A stretch of DNA of 14,432 nucleotides from contig JBBRHH010000092.1 of the NCBI GenBank assembly GCA_038222915.1, positions 1 through 14,432 of the forward strand, written 5' to 3'. Every line of letters starts with the position of its first letter. Position 1 is the stretch's first letter. The translations under genes were made by a program, and so were the position numbers. The DNA comes from JBBRHH01 sp038222915. Lineage in GTDB: Bacteria; Planctomycetota; Phycisphaerae; Tepidisphaerales; Tepidisphaeraceae. This document shows positions 1 to 8,200 of the stretch, one piece after another. The notes under the pieces are model-generated. The model was not told where the DNA came from, searched no databases, and was given only the letters and a program-made list of their open reading frames with translations.

Positions 1-909
1 GCGACGCAGACCATTATCGTCGTCCCGGGCTTCGCATCACGTAAGGAGCACCTGGTCACTTCTGTCAGGCAGCGCGATCAGACCATCACATTGGACAATC
101 GCCCGCGGGTTGGGAGCAAAGACCTGTTTCGCCCCGGGATCATCGAAAGCCTATCGCGCTCTGGTTTCAACGTCCTGGTCTACGATCCGCGCGGGCAGGG
201 TGAAAGCGGCGGCACGATCTCCAGTTTCGGCGACGCGTCCAAGCACGATATCCTGGGCGCTGTCGCGTGGGTGAAGCGAAATCATCCGCAGTTGGCCACA
301 AGGATCATGGGTGTTGGTTTCAATACGGGCGCAGCGGCGTTGATCGCGGCCGCCGCCGATCCTGCAGGCGGCGACATCGACGCGCTGGTGGCTTATGAGC
401 CGTATGCCGATGCGGACAATCTTGTCGAATCCGCGGTCGACCATCTGGCGGATCTGGTGATGGAACGTCCGCGCGACACCGATTCGGACGGTCCGGATCA
501 GTCGACCTCAAGGCATGTTCTTCCCCGTATGTTGAATAAGATCATCCGCTCGGTCGCGCTTCCGGTCGCGTCGGTGCACGAGGGCGCGAATCTGTCGCAG
601 TTTGCCCCCGCCGATCTCGCGTCACAGCTATGGCCTCGACCGCTGCTGGTTATCCACGGGCGCGGGGAATCGTTCGTTCCGACGATGGGTGGCATGGATG
701 TGTATCGAAACGCGTCTGGGCCTCATTATCAGTTTTGGCCATCAGCCCCTCACGACAATGCCCGTGACAATCGGCCATTAAACGTGTTCAATCTCGTCAT
801 TGGCGCGATCCGCAACGCGACCGGCATCGACGGGCTTCCCTCCGATCTGGACGCCATGCGAAAGACGGTTGAATTTCTCCGGCAGGCCCAGTCCGCTCCA
901 AGAGTCTGA
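1..909 (+). CDS. Alpha/beta hydrolase-fold protein, 5'-truncated, nucleophile Ser replaced by Asn
   Basis: The reading frame is open to the left edge, so the true start lies outside the window; a TTG at 91 is not the start, because the preceding 30 codons already encode the first conserved strand and oxyanion region (IIVVPGFASRKEH). Further on come the fold's next hallmark (NVLVYDPRGQGESGG, codons about 58-71), the nucleophile elbow, the strand before the acid residue (PLLVIHGRGESFVP) and a late His (APHDN). The elbow should read G-x-S-x-G but reads GFNTG, with AAT at 322-324. The layout is that of peptidase/esterase-like alpha/beta hydrolases. With Asn at the nucleophile position it may be a non-catalytic member or use another residue. 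The substrate cannot be told. It ends 32 bases before the pseudouridine synthase gene, in the same direction, and may share its transcript. Confidence 0.8.
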   Translation, partial: ATQTIIVVPGFASRKEHLVTSVRQRDQTITLDNRPRVGSKDLFRPGIIESLSRSGFNVLVYDPRGQGESGGTISSFGDASKHDILGAVAWVKRNHPQLATRIMGVGFNTGAAALIAAAADPAGGDIDALVAYEPYADADNLVESAVDHLADLVMERPRDTDSDGPDQSTSRHVLPRMLNKIIRSVALPVASVHEGANLSQFAPADLASQLWPRPLLVIHGRGESFVPTMGGMDVYRNASGPHYQFWPSAPHDNARDNRPLNVFNLVIGAIRNATGIDGLPSDLDAMRKTVEFLRQAQSAPRV

Positions 910-941
910 CCGTTCACCCCTGACCCTGTAAAGCCAAAACC

Positions 942-1820
942 ATGCTGCTGCTGGACTACCTCGTCACCAAATACCCCACCGCCAAACGCCAGACTTTAAA
1001 GCTGATGGTCGATGCGGGCCGCGTCCTCGTCAACGGAAGTGCCGCCTTCAAACTGAAGCAAAATATTCAGGAAACCGACGACATTCAGGTTCAGGACAAG
1101 CCGCGAAAACCGGACTACACGCTGCATCCGATGAAGGCCATTCATGAAGATGCCGACGTGCTGGTCATCTACAAGCCGCCGGGTTTGCTGACGAGCACGA
1201 CGCCGCGCGAGTGGCGGCCGACGTCGATCGCGATCATCCGAAATTACCTGGCCGACACCGACCGCCATGCGCGGCCTGGCGTGGTGCACCGCCTTGACCG
1301 CGATGCATCGGGGCTACTGGTGTTTTCGAAGAATGACGAGGCATACGAATCGCTCAAGGGCCAGTTTTATCATCACACGGTTGATCGCATTTACACGGCC
1401 GTCGTGATCGGTGTTCCGCAACCGCCCAAGGATCGGATCAAATCGGATCTCGTGGAATTCCCCGATGGGACCGTGCGCGCGACGCGCCGGCCAAATCACG
1501 GTCAGCCGGCCGTCACCGATTACGAAGTGCTCCGCCACAACAAAAAGTACGCTCTCGTCAAAATCACTCTTCAGACCGGCCGCAAACACCAGATCCGCAC
1601 GCACATGAGCCAGCGTGGCCATCCGATCGTTGGCGATGAGATGTATCGCCGGCCTGAGATGCCGGATGAATCGAGATCTACACGGCTGCTGCTGGTGGCG
1701 ACGACGTTGTCGTTTGAACATCCCCGCACGGGAGAGCGGATGACGTTCTCCATTCCAGCGCCGCCTGAGATGGAAAAAATGCTGGAGCCCATTCCGCCGA
1801 AGACGAAAGTAGTGAAGTGA
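942..1820 (+). CDS. RluA-family 23S rRNA pseudouridine synthase
   Basis: This enzyme isomerises specific uridines in RNA, usually large-subunit rRNA, to pseudouridine in the cytoplasm. The 292-residue protein starts with an S4-type RNA-binding domain (residues about 2-50, including AGRVLVNG). The catalytic domain follows: the family signature HRLDRDASGLLVFSK is at 116-130 with the catalytic Asp at 119, and the later conserved block GRKHQIRTHMSQRGHPIVGD is at 213-232. The length and domain order fit RluC/RluD-type enzymes, but the exact target uridine cannot be assigned. The ATG at 942 is the first in frame and places the S4 domain at the usual position; I see no strong ribosome binding site before it. 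It closely follows the truncated hydrolase gene. Its stop lies 10 bases from the stop of a minus-strand gene remnant. Confidence 0.95.
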   Translation: MLLLDYLVTKYPTAKRQTLKLMVDAGRVLVNGSAAFKLKQNIQETDDIQVQDKPRKPDYTLHPMKAIHEDADVLVIYKPPGLLTSTTPREWRPTSIAIIRNYLADTDRHARPGVVHRLDRDASGLLVFSKNDEAYESLKGQFYHHTVDRIYTAVVIGVPQPPKDRIKSDLVEFPDGTVRATRRPNHGQPAVTDYEVLRHNKKYALVKITLQTGRKHQIRTHMSQRGHPIVGDEMYRRPEMPDESRSTRLLLVATTLSFEHPRTGERMTFSIPAPPEMEKMLEPIPPKTKVVK

Positions 1821-1826
1821 GCCGAC

Positions 1827-1883
1827 CCGCTTAACCATTTGGATCGTCCAGGAGCGTTTGCAGGCGCTCGGCCAGCGGCGGCG
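1827..1883 (+). repeat. 57-bp direct repeat, copy 1
   Basis: This copy matches 2879-2935 at 56 of 57 positions; the only difference is A at 1837 against G at 2889. The spacing is exactly 1052 bases. Read on the minus strand, it encodes the last residues of a protein (PPLAERLQTLLDDPNG followed by TAA), the same C-terminus as the nucleotidyltransferase pseudogene at the other copy. It lies immediately downstream of the pseudouridine synthase stop codon. Confidence 0.95.
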
Positions 1884-1974
1884 CAACCGAGCCGTCCTGC
1901 CGAATCATCGCCAGGGACGTGAGTCCCGATCGCCCCTTCTCAAATACCAATGCCGCGCGCGGTCGATTGCCGAA
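1831..1974 (-). pseudogene. 47-codon open remnant sharing its C-terminus with the nucleotidyltransferase
   Basis: The frame is open from a TAG at 1975-1977 to the TAA at 1831-1833 but has no obvious start or ribosome binding site. The last 16 residues are identical to the C-terminus of the broken nucleotidyltransferase at 2883-3469, because they lie in the 57-bp repeat. The upstream 30 residues (including LVFEKGRSGLTSLAMIRQDG) look protein-like but do not match the corresponding part of that gene, and I do not recognise them. It may be the junction of a rearrangement, or the 3' end of another gene. Confidence is in its being a remnant rather than an expressed gene. Confidence 0.4.
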
Positions 1975-1998
1975 CTACTCTCGACTTGGAAGAGTAGT
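1974..1998. promoter_or_regulatory. 8-bp inverted repeat upstream of the PEP-CTERM gene
   Basis: ACTACTCT (1974-1981) and AGAGTAGT (1991-1998) form a perfect 8-bp inverted repeat with a 9-base loop. No T-run follows on either strand, so it is not an ordinary intrinsic terminator. It could be an operator or an mRNA hairpin; it sits about 150 bases before the PEP-CTERM start codon. Confidence 0.35.
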
Positions 1999-2147
1999 CG
2001 ACGTGAAGGCAAGTTCCGATAAAGCATTGGAGGTTCTTGCGTTATCGATGATTTTACTGGTCAATGGGCCTCCTTTGGCGTATACTGTCAATTGCTGAGG
2101 CCGCACGATTGAAAGTTACTCTGTGTTGCCGGCTGAGGGACCGCTAG

Positions 2148-2867
2148 ATGAAGGCACAACTACTTATTGCCGCTGGCATTATCGCATTCGTGGTCACCAA
2201 TGCGCATGCTACGGGTACGATTCGCGGAATCGGTGATGGTTTCCTCATCGGCGGCGACTTGACGGATCCCGAGAACGACGGGGATGCCGAAAATGACGTA
2301 AACTACAATGCGACCTTCGCCGCCAGCGAAGAGGCAAGTTTCGGCGGAGGCGAGTCGGCCTTCAATGTTTTTGATAACCAAACAGGCGGCGGTAATAGCA
2401 AGTGGTGTTGCGGCGACGGAAATGGTTTCCCGACCAATCCTCTCTGGGTTCAGGCTACGCTGAACATCGGACCCAACGCCGGTCCACATTTTCTGACCAA
2501 GTTTACTGTCACGTCGGGCAATGACAGCCCCGATCGCGATCCGCGTGTGTGGCAGATCCTTGGCTCCAACGATGGCGTGAACTTCGACACCATTTTCTCG
2601 CAAGACGACCGGGATGCTGCACTTTGGACTGATCGCGATCAGGTAATCGAGTTCGATGCTGGAACGGACTTTCCGCTACAGACGACGGCCTATACAACGT
2701 TTCGTTTCAACACGGACGCGACGGGCATCGGATCCACTTCCAGCGATACCAACCGATTTCAGTTTGAAGAACTTGAGCTGTTTGGCAATCCGGTTCCCGA
2801 ACCGGCGAGCTTTGCGTTGCTCGGTTTTGCGGGCCTCGGACTGATGTCACGCCGACGCCGTGTGTGA
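2148..2867 (+). CDS. PEP-CTERM surface protein with discoidin-like beta-sandwich
   Basis: This is a 239-residue exported protein. The N-terminal signal peptide (residues 1 to about 22, hydrophobic core LLIAAGIIAFVV, likely cut after an Ala-rich site) is followed by a Gly/Asp/Asn-rich mature region. The part at about 117-212 (WQILGSNDGVNFDTIF, TTFRF, FEELELFG) resembles the F5/8 type C (discoidin) domains common in such proteins. The C-terminus is a textbook PEP-CTERM sorting tag: VPEPAS at 216-221, a hydrophobic helix at about 221-233, then RRRR at 235-238. Such proteins are sorted by an exosortase to the cell surface, often in strains making exopolysaccharide; no exosortase is present here. 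GAGGGA lies 7 bases before the ATG. A WCCGDG stretch at 86-91 offers a vicinal Cys pair of unknown meaning. The gene lies between two 57-bp direct repeats, which suggests insertion. The ligand is unknown. Confidence 0.85.
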   Translation: MKAQLLIAAGIIAFVVTNAHATGTIRGIGDGFLIGGDLTDPENDGDAENDVNYNATFAASEEASFGGGESAFNVFDNQTGGGNSKWCCGDGNGFPTNPLWVQATLNIGPNAGPHFLTKFTVTSGNDSPDRDPRVWQILGSNDGVNFDTIFSQDDRDAALWTDRDQVIEFDAGTDFPLQTTAYTTFRFNTDATGIGSTSSDTNRFQFEELELFGNPVPEPASFALLGFAGLGLMSRRRRV

Positions 2868-2878
2868 GAGACTGTCTG

Positions 2879-2935
2879 CCGCTTAACCGTTTGGATCGTC
2901 CAGGAGCGTTTGCAGGCGCTCGGCCAGCGGCGGCG
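2879..2935 (+). repeat. 57-bp direct repeat, copy 2
   Basis: This is the partner of 1827-1883, with one mismatch. On the minus strand it is the 3' end of the nucleotidyltransferase pseudogene, and it begins 11 bases after the PEP-CTERM stop codon. The two copies bracket the PEP-CTERM gene and its leader. Confidence 0.95.
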
Positions 2936-3469
2936 GATATTTCTTCATCCACGACGCATCAACTATCCCACCGAAATCATATCTTGCAGGTGGACTTGGT
3001 CCTTGCGCCGAAACGCCGTCAGCTTGATCTGCACGAGCGCTTCCAGCGCCAGGACGCGATATTTCCCCGCGTCTTCCGATTGGTCGACGTCCGGATTCGC
3101 AGTTACCTCTTCGGGCTTCACTTTTTCATTTGCGAAAATGACGTGAACGCTATCGCGGGCCTTTGCTTCAGGCCCATCAAGGAAGACATCCATGCCAGCG
3201 GCGTGTCGATGGGCAAATCCGACCGACTCCAATGCTTTGCTTGCTGAATCCAGATCGGACCGCCGCAGCAGGATATCCACATCCTGGGTGTTGCGCACGG
3301 CCGATTCATCCACGCGGGAAACTCAAAGTGCGACGGCGTAATCGCCCGCGACTGCGTATCGAACCCGGGCGGCGTTCAGCGCGGCCGAAGCACGCAACAA
3401 CCGCTCGCGGACTTTCGCAACGGCATTTACCGCGCGGTCAATTGAGAATGTACCTAACGCAACTGACAT
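2883..3469 (-). pseudogene. Nucleotidyltransferase (MNT/AbiEii-like family), broken by a stop and a frameshift
   Basis: Read from an ATG at 3467-3469, the frame encodes a small nucleotidyltransferase-like protein of the kind found in antitoxin/abortive-infection and minimal nucleotidyltransferase families. The metal-binding D-x-D is DVDILL at codons 63-67, and the conserved middle part includes DGPEAKARDSVHVIFA and LEALVQIKLTAFRRKDQVHLQDMISVG. Three lesions are visible. The usual Gly-Gly-Asn loop reads Gly-Asp-Tyr (AGDYAVAL). Codon 49, where the family normally has Trp, is TGA (3323-3325). One base is missing near 2966-2968, so the frame hits TAG at 2963-2965, while the next frame continues as DASWMKKYPPPLAERL to TAA at 2883-2885. 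Restoring one base gives a perfect 195-residue protein. A shorter GTG-initiated product (3313-2963) would lack the N-terminal loop. The original activity is not known. Confidence 0.85.
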
Positions 3470-3531
3470 CGTGAAGATTATACGTGCTCGGTGCGTCAGC
3501 CGGCGCGATATCTGGTAATCTCCCTCCCCTC

Positions 3532-4344
3532 ATGAATTCCCGAAAGCCCCCTGTGCCCCCGCGCAAGCAGCCCAGCACCGACTGGTCCGAGGTCGCCGAC
3601 TGGTATGACGAACTGGTTGGCGAATCCGGCAGCGAATATCACCGCGAGGTTGTTCTGCCCGGCGTGCTCAAACTTCTCGGACCGCCGGCCGGCCAGAATA
3701 TTCTGGACATTGCCTGCGGACAGGGTGTGCTTTGCCGTCTGCTGCACGCTAAAGGCGCGACGGCCACCGGCGTTGATTCGGCCAGCCAGTTGATCCGCCT
3801 CGCCCGCGAACGGAGCGACCCGGCCATCAAGTACTACATCGGCGACGCCCGCGATTTGAAATTTATTCTCGAGCGCAGGTTCGACGCGGCCGCCTGCATG
3901 CTGGCCATCCAGAACATTCACCCCATCAGCGGCGTGTTCGAATCGATCCAGCGCGTCCTCGTGCCCGGCGGCCGGCTGGTGATGGTGATGATGCACCCCT
4001 GCTTTCGCGGACCCAAGTACACAAGCTGGGGATGGGAAGGTAACACCGCACAATATCGGCGCGTCGATCGTTATCTGATCCCTCGAAAGGAGCCGATCGT
4101 CACGCATCCGGGTAAGGATGCGAAGGCGTACACCTGGACGTTCCATCGGCCGTTGCAGGCTTATATCAAGGCGCTTCGCGCTGTCGGGTTGCTGGTGGAT
4201 GCAATTGAGGAATGGCCAAGCCACAAGATGAGCGAGGCTGGGCCGCGTGCCTCGGCGGAGAATCTGGCCCGCAAGGAGATTCCGATGTTCATGGCCATTC
4301 GTGCAGTCGCCGTTCCGAACGTGACCCTCAGCCCCGAGCCCTGA
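3532..4344 (+). CDS. Class I SAM-dependent methyltransferase
   Basis: This is a 270-residue cytoplasmic methyltransferase. SAM-binding motif I is LDIACGQG at 58-65, followed by the acidic end of strand 2 (ATGVDSASQLI, 78-88), a motif II-like GDARDL (104-109), and the post-motif RVLVPGGRLVMVMMHPCF (141-158) typical of the type 11/25 methyltransferase group. The C-terminal third (RPLQAYIKALRAVGLLVD) also fits that group. The acceptor substrate is unknown. A GTG at 3484 would extend the frame, but the ATG at 3532 is preferred because the added residues are low-complexity and the fold begins with the TDWSEVADWYDELVG segment. No clear ribosome binding site is seen. It is divergent from the nucleotidyltransferase pseudogene with only 62 bases between starts. 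The stop codon lies within the heptamer repeat at 4325-4380, so the last residues (TLSPEP) are repeat-encoded. Confidence 0.9.
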   Translation: MNSRKPPVPPRKQPSTDWSEVADWYDELVGESGSEYHREVVLPGVLKLLGPPAGQNILDIACGQGVLCRLLHAKGATATGVDSASQLIRLARERSDPAIKYYIGDARDLKFILERRFDAAACMLAIQNIHPISGVFESIQRVLVPGGRLVMVMMHPCFRGPKYTSWGWEGNTAQYRRVDRYLIPRKEPIVTHPGKDAKAYTWTFHRPLQAYIKALRAVGLLVDAIEEWPSHKMSEAGPRASAENLARKEIPMFMAIRAVAVPNVTLSPEP

Positions 4345-4380
4345 ACCCCGAGCCCCGAGCCCCGAGCCCTGAACCCTGAT
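4325..4380 (+). repeat. Heptanucleotide tandem repeat, about 8 units of CCCYGAR
   Basis: Eight consecutive 7-base units cover the end of the methyltransferase gene and the following spacer: CCCTCAG, CCCCGAG, CCCTGAA, CCCCGAG three times, CCCTGAA, CCCTGAT. Two unit types (CCCCGAG and CCCTGAA) alternate in blocks. The TGA stop codon at 4342-4344 is supplied by one unit. Confidence 0.9.
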
Positions 4381-4387
4381 AAGTCGA

Positions 4388-4416
4388 TTGTCCGAACATC
4401 CCGCGCCAACCATAAT
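4388..4416 (+). promoter_or_regulatory. Candidate sigma-70-like promoter for the second alpha/beta hydrolase
   Basis: TTGTCC at 4388-4393 and CATAAT at 4411-4416 are separated by exactly 17 bases. They match the consensus hexamers at 4 and 5 of 6 positions. They lie just after the heptamer repeat and 29 bases before the ATG at 4446. No transcript data support it. Confidence 0.45.
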
Positions 4417-4445
4417 GCCATTCGGGGTCTGAATACGGAGCAGCT

Positions 4446-5243
4446 ATGCCGACGACGGAAATATCTGGAACGACCTGGAGCTACGACGAGCAAGGCACCG
4501 GCCAACCGCTAGTGCTGGTCCACGGCTTTCCGCTGGATCGCCGGATCTGGGAGCAGCAGATCAAAGGCCTCTCTGAATACTGTCGTGTGATCAGCGTAGA
4601 TCTCCCCAGTTTCGGACAAAGCGGACCGACCGCGCCGTTCACCATGCAGTCGATGGCGGATGCACTGCACGCATTTCTGAATAAGATCAACGCCCGCCCG
4701 GCCATCCTCGCCGGACTTTCGATGGGCGGTTACCTCGCGCTCAAGTACGTCACCCGATTTCCCGCCGACCTCGCCGGCCTCGTTCTCGTCGACACCCGCG
4801 CCGAGGCCGACGACACCGATGGAAAGAAGAACCGCAACACCATGATCGAGGTTGCGCGCACAAAGGGATCGGCCGCAATTGCCGACCAGATGGAGCCGAA
4901 AATGCTCGCCCCGCCCACGATGCATCGACATGCAGCGGTCGTCAAAAATCTGCGTGAGATCATGGAAGCGTGTCCGCCGGAAACGATCGAACACGCCCTT
5001 GTCGCGATGCGTGAGCGCGAAGACTTTCGAGCGGAACTGCCGTCCATCGCGGTGCCGACGTTAATCATTGTCGGCGACTCCGACGTTATTACACCGCCTG
5101 CCGGTGCGAGTGCGATGAACCGGGAGATTCCGCGTTCGCGGCTGTGCGTGATCAAAAATGCGGGTCACATGTCGCCGATGGAACAGCCCGAAGAAGTAAA
5201 CTTCGTGCTGCGCGAGTTCGTTACAGTATGTATGAGGCGATAG
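4446..5243 (+). CDS. Alpha/beta hydrolase with intact catalytic triad
   Basis: This is a 265-residue soluble alpha/beta hydrolase, with no signal peptide. The oxyanion segment LVLVHGFPLDRRIW is at 22-35 and DLPSFGQSG at 52-60. The nucleophile elbow GLSMGG has Ser92. The acid residue is probably Asp213 in IIVGDSDVITP, and His241 is in NAGHMSPMEQPEE. The sequence is of the general esterase/lactonase/haloperoxidase-like type (compare 3-oxoadipate enol-lactonases), but nothing nearby indicates the substrate. GGAG at 4437-4440 lies 5 bases before the ATG, supporting this start. It has its own candidate promoter (4388-4416) and is convergent with the large cytochrome gene, whose stop lies 20 bases beyond. 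Confidence 0.92.
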   Translation: MPTTEISGTTWSYDEQGTGQPLVLVHGFPLDRRIWEQQIKGLSEYCRVISVDLPSFGQSGPTAPFTMQSMADALHAFLNKINARPAILAGLSMGGYLALKYVTRFPADLAGLVLVDTRAEADDTDGKKNRNTMIEVARTKGSAAIADQMEPKMLAPPTMHRHAAVVKNLREIMEACPPETIEHALVAMREREDFRAELPSIAVPTLIIVGDSDVITPPAGASAMNREIPRSRLCVIKNAGHMSPMEQPEEVNFVLREFVTVCMRR

Positions 5244-5256
5244 TCGCAGGCGGGCC

Positions 5257-5275
5257 GGAGGTTTTACTTTCCTCC
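5257..5275. terminator. Weak hairpin between convergent genes
   Basis: GGAGG (5257-5261) and CCTCC (5271-5275) can pair around a 9-base AT-rich loop, at the junction of the plus-strand hydrolase and the minus-strand cytochrome gene. The stem is only 5 bp and no T-run follows, so a terminator role is uncertain. Confidence 0.25.
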
Positions 5276-8200
5276 AACCACCTGTGCACGGGCCGTCGAT
5301 CCCTTCACTTCCTCCAGGTCCAGCCACAGCGGCGCTCCCCCGCCGCGCGCAGCATGATCCACCTGCACCGTAACCGTGTGAATCCCGCGTTCCAGGTGGA
5401 GCATCATGAATTCCTCCGTTTGCACGGGTGTTTCATCCAACCACAGCGTCAGCCCGGCCGATACGTTGACCGCTAATTTCATCTCTCCCAGCGAAGTCAC
5501 ATCCAACTGAAAGCGCGCAATTGAAACTGGCTTCAACTTCGCCCGCGTAAGGTCGTCCAGCGGCAGCGATCCGCTCACCAGGCTATACGCAGGGCGCCAC
5601 AAAAGCCGGCCGTTGTGCGCCAGTGCCGCGGGCAACGACTTCGAATCTCCGACCGCCAAGTCGGCCGGCACCGGATCCAGCACTTGCCATCTGCGCACCA
5701 CCGGCCCCGACTTCGCCGCATACGGACCGGGCTTGCCCAGTTCGCTCAGGAAACGCATCAGGTCTACAAACTCCGCATCGGTCAGCGTGTCCACCAATCC
5801 CGACGGCATCAGCGATCCAATATCGCGCTGCTCCTGAATCTGATTCAACGGGATGACAATTTCATCCTGCGCCGTGTTCCGCAGTACTAGGTCGGTGGCC
5901 GTCTGGCGCAGCTTTACGCCACTGACGTTGTCGCCGTTTTTCGTCGTTACGTCGACGCCGTTGTACCCTTCCTTCACCGCCTTGTTTGGCAGCAGGACGG
6001 CGTCCACCACGTAGTCAAAAGGCGACGCCGCCCCGACGCTTGCCAGATCCGGCGCAACCCGCGGGCCCGCGCCCGAAATGGCATGGCATTGGAAGCAACT
6101 GAGCTCGGCCCGGCGGAACACAATCTCGCCGCGGGCGGCATCGCCCTTGGCGAGCACATCCGCCTGAAGCTGCTTCATCTCGGCCGGCGTCAGTTGCCGC
6201 GCCCGCGAAACCAGCCCCGCCGCATCGGTCAACATTTGCGTTAGCTTCGGCTCATCACGGCCGGCCCCGTGCAGATAACGCAGCGCGAGCTTCGCGGTGT
6301 CGGCCGGGACTTTCTTTGAAGCGAGAGCGCCGCTGAGCGCATCGGATCCACCCTGGCGGGCGAGAAACGCCGCGAGCAGGGGGGCCGGATCTGCGCCGCC
6401 CGGGCCGGTCAAAACATCACTCGCACGGGCAGCGGCGTCCTTGAGGTCAATGGCCGCCAGTCCCGCAACCGCAATCACGCGTGTCGCCGGCGGATTGGCT
6501 TTGTCCGACATCTTTTGAAGCAACTCGGTGCTTTGCGGCCCTTTCAGATCCGCGAGCGCCTCGACAGCGGCGAGGCGAACGGTGTCACTTGTATCGGCCG
6601 CCAGTGCAATCTTTGCCACATCTTCGCGCAGCGCCTCGACCTTCCACGCTCCGGCCAAACGAATGGCCTCGGCCCGCAATGGTTCATCCTTCTGATCGAT
6701 CAGCGGCTTGAGTCGTGCCAGATCCCCGGCGGGTTGCAGTTGCCGCTCGCGCGCGGCGCGAAGCATCGGCTCCAGCAACATCGCCTGCCGGCCAACCATG
6801 TCCCCCTTGGCGTTTAACACAAGGTCCAGCACCGCTCCCGCATCGTCCTTGTCGCCAATCGCGGCCGTCAGGTTCGCGATGTTCTGCTCCGCGTCGGCCG
6901 GGAGCTTGCCGGCCTTCAACTGCTCGATCAACTTCTTCAACAGGGCAGGCGACCGCGCCGCCTGCATCGCGTATTCAAGCTGCTTGCGCTGACCACCAAA
7001 GGTGATCTGCCCGGCCTGCAGCGCCGGCGCCCACAGCGGCTGAAGATCATCGGCCGTTCGCGCAAGCGCGTAATCAAGGAACGGGTCCATTGGTTTGTCG
7101 AGGACCTGGGCGGCAATCTCAAATGCACGCGCCGACGGAATCGCCGCCAGCGCCCGGACTGCTTCAAGCCGCACGCGGGCATTTTCGTCCTGAATTGCAG
7201 TGCTCAAGAGCTCGACAGGATTGTCCAAACGATCATGCCACTGCGAAACGACACGCACCGCCGCCGCTCGCGCGCTGGGTTCTTTCGACTGCAGCACCTG
7301 TGCCAGCAGCGCCGGCTCGACCACATCAATGCTTTGATAGGCCCACAATCCCTCCAGCCGATGATGCTCCACCAGCTTGTCCTTCGCGCTCAGGGCCTTC
7401 ACCCACGCCGCCAGAACCGGCACGACTTCCTTCGGGTCGGCCTCCGCCATCACCCGCTTGGCCTGCATCCGCGTATATGCCTCCGGCGCTTTAAGAGCCT
7501 CAACAACATCTTTCAGCGGCTGCCCAACGAGCTTTGGCCGCTCAACCAGCGGCCGATCCTTCACCGTCACGCGCCAGATGCGTCCATGCGTGTGATCGCG
7601 GCGCGCATCGCGGAAATCCACCTCGCCGTGATTGATGATCGGGTTGTACCAGTCGGCAATATAGATCGCCCCGTCCGGGCCCATCTTGATATCAATCGGT
7701 CGAAAGGCGCGGTCATTTGTTTTGATCAGATCGGGCAACTGCTTGGCCGAAAAACCGGCGCCGTCATCGCGAATCTCAAAACGGCAAACGCGGTTTGCCC
7801 GGAAATCGTTGGTGATCAGATTTCCCTGCCAGTCGTCCGGGATATGCCGGCCGCTAAGAATCTCCGCTCCGGCATATTTCGGGCTGCCGGGATTGAATCC
7901 CTTCAACACCCGATTCCCCTCCGGCGAGGCGGTGAAAATCGCGCCGGGCAGAAAGTAGTTCACGCCCTCGCCGCCCGCGCCGTCGGTGCCGAACGATTGT
8001 CCCCAGTAATCAAAAGTATGTCCCCATCCATTCACCAGCCCGCGGACAAAAATATCCAGCTTGCCGGATTTCGGACGATAGTCCCACACCCCGCCGCCGC
8101 GCAAGCGCTTCAAGCCCCACGGCGTTTCAATCGCACTGTGAATGTAGATCGACTGTTCAAAAAAAAGCTGCCCGCCCGGCCCCCATCGAAACGTGTGAAT

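Larger units (their letters stand above)
1821..2147. other. Gene-less stretch between the pseudouridine synthase and the PEP-CTERM gene
   Basis: This stretch contains no intact gene. From left to right it holds repeat copy 1 (1827-1883), which is the tail of a minus-strand open remnant (1831-1974), an 8-bp inverted repeat (1974-1998), and the leader of the PEP-CTERM gene. In the leader a TATACT at 2081-2086 resembles a -10 box, but I find no good -35 box at the right distance. A GAGGGA ribosome binding site lies at 2135-2140. Confidence 0.6.

Noticed and set aside
2864..3247. Plus-strand open frame of 127 codons
   Set aside because: It is the antisense shadow of the nucleotidyltransferase pseudogene and contains repeat copy 2.
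3496..4413. A 305-codon open frame on the minus strand
   Set aside because: It is antisense to the methyltransferase, whose motifs are clear, and part of it is translated heptamer repeat.
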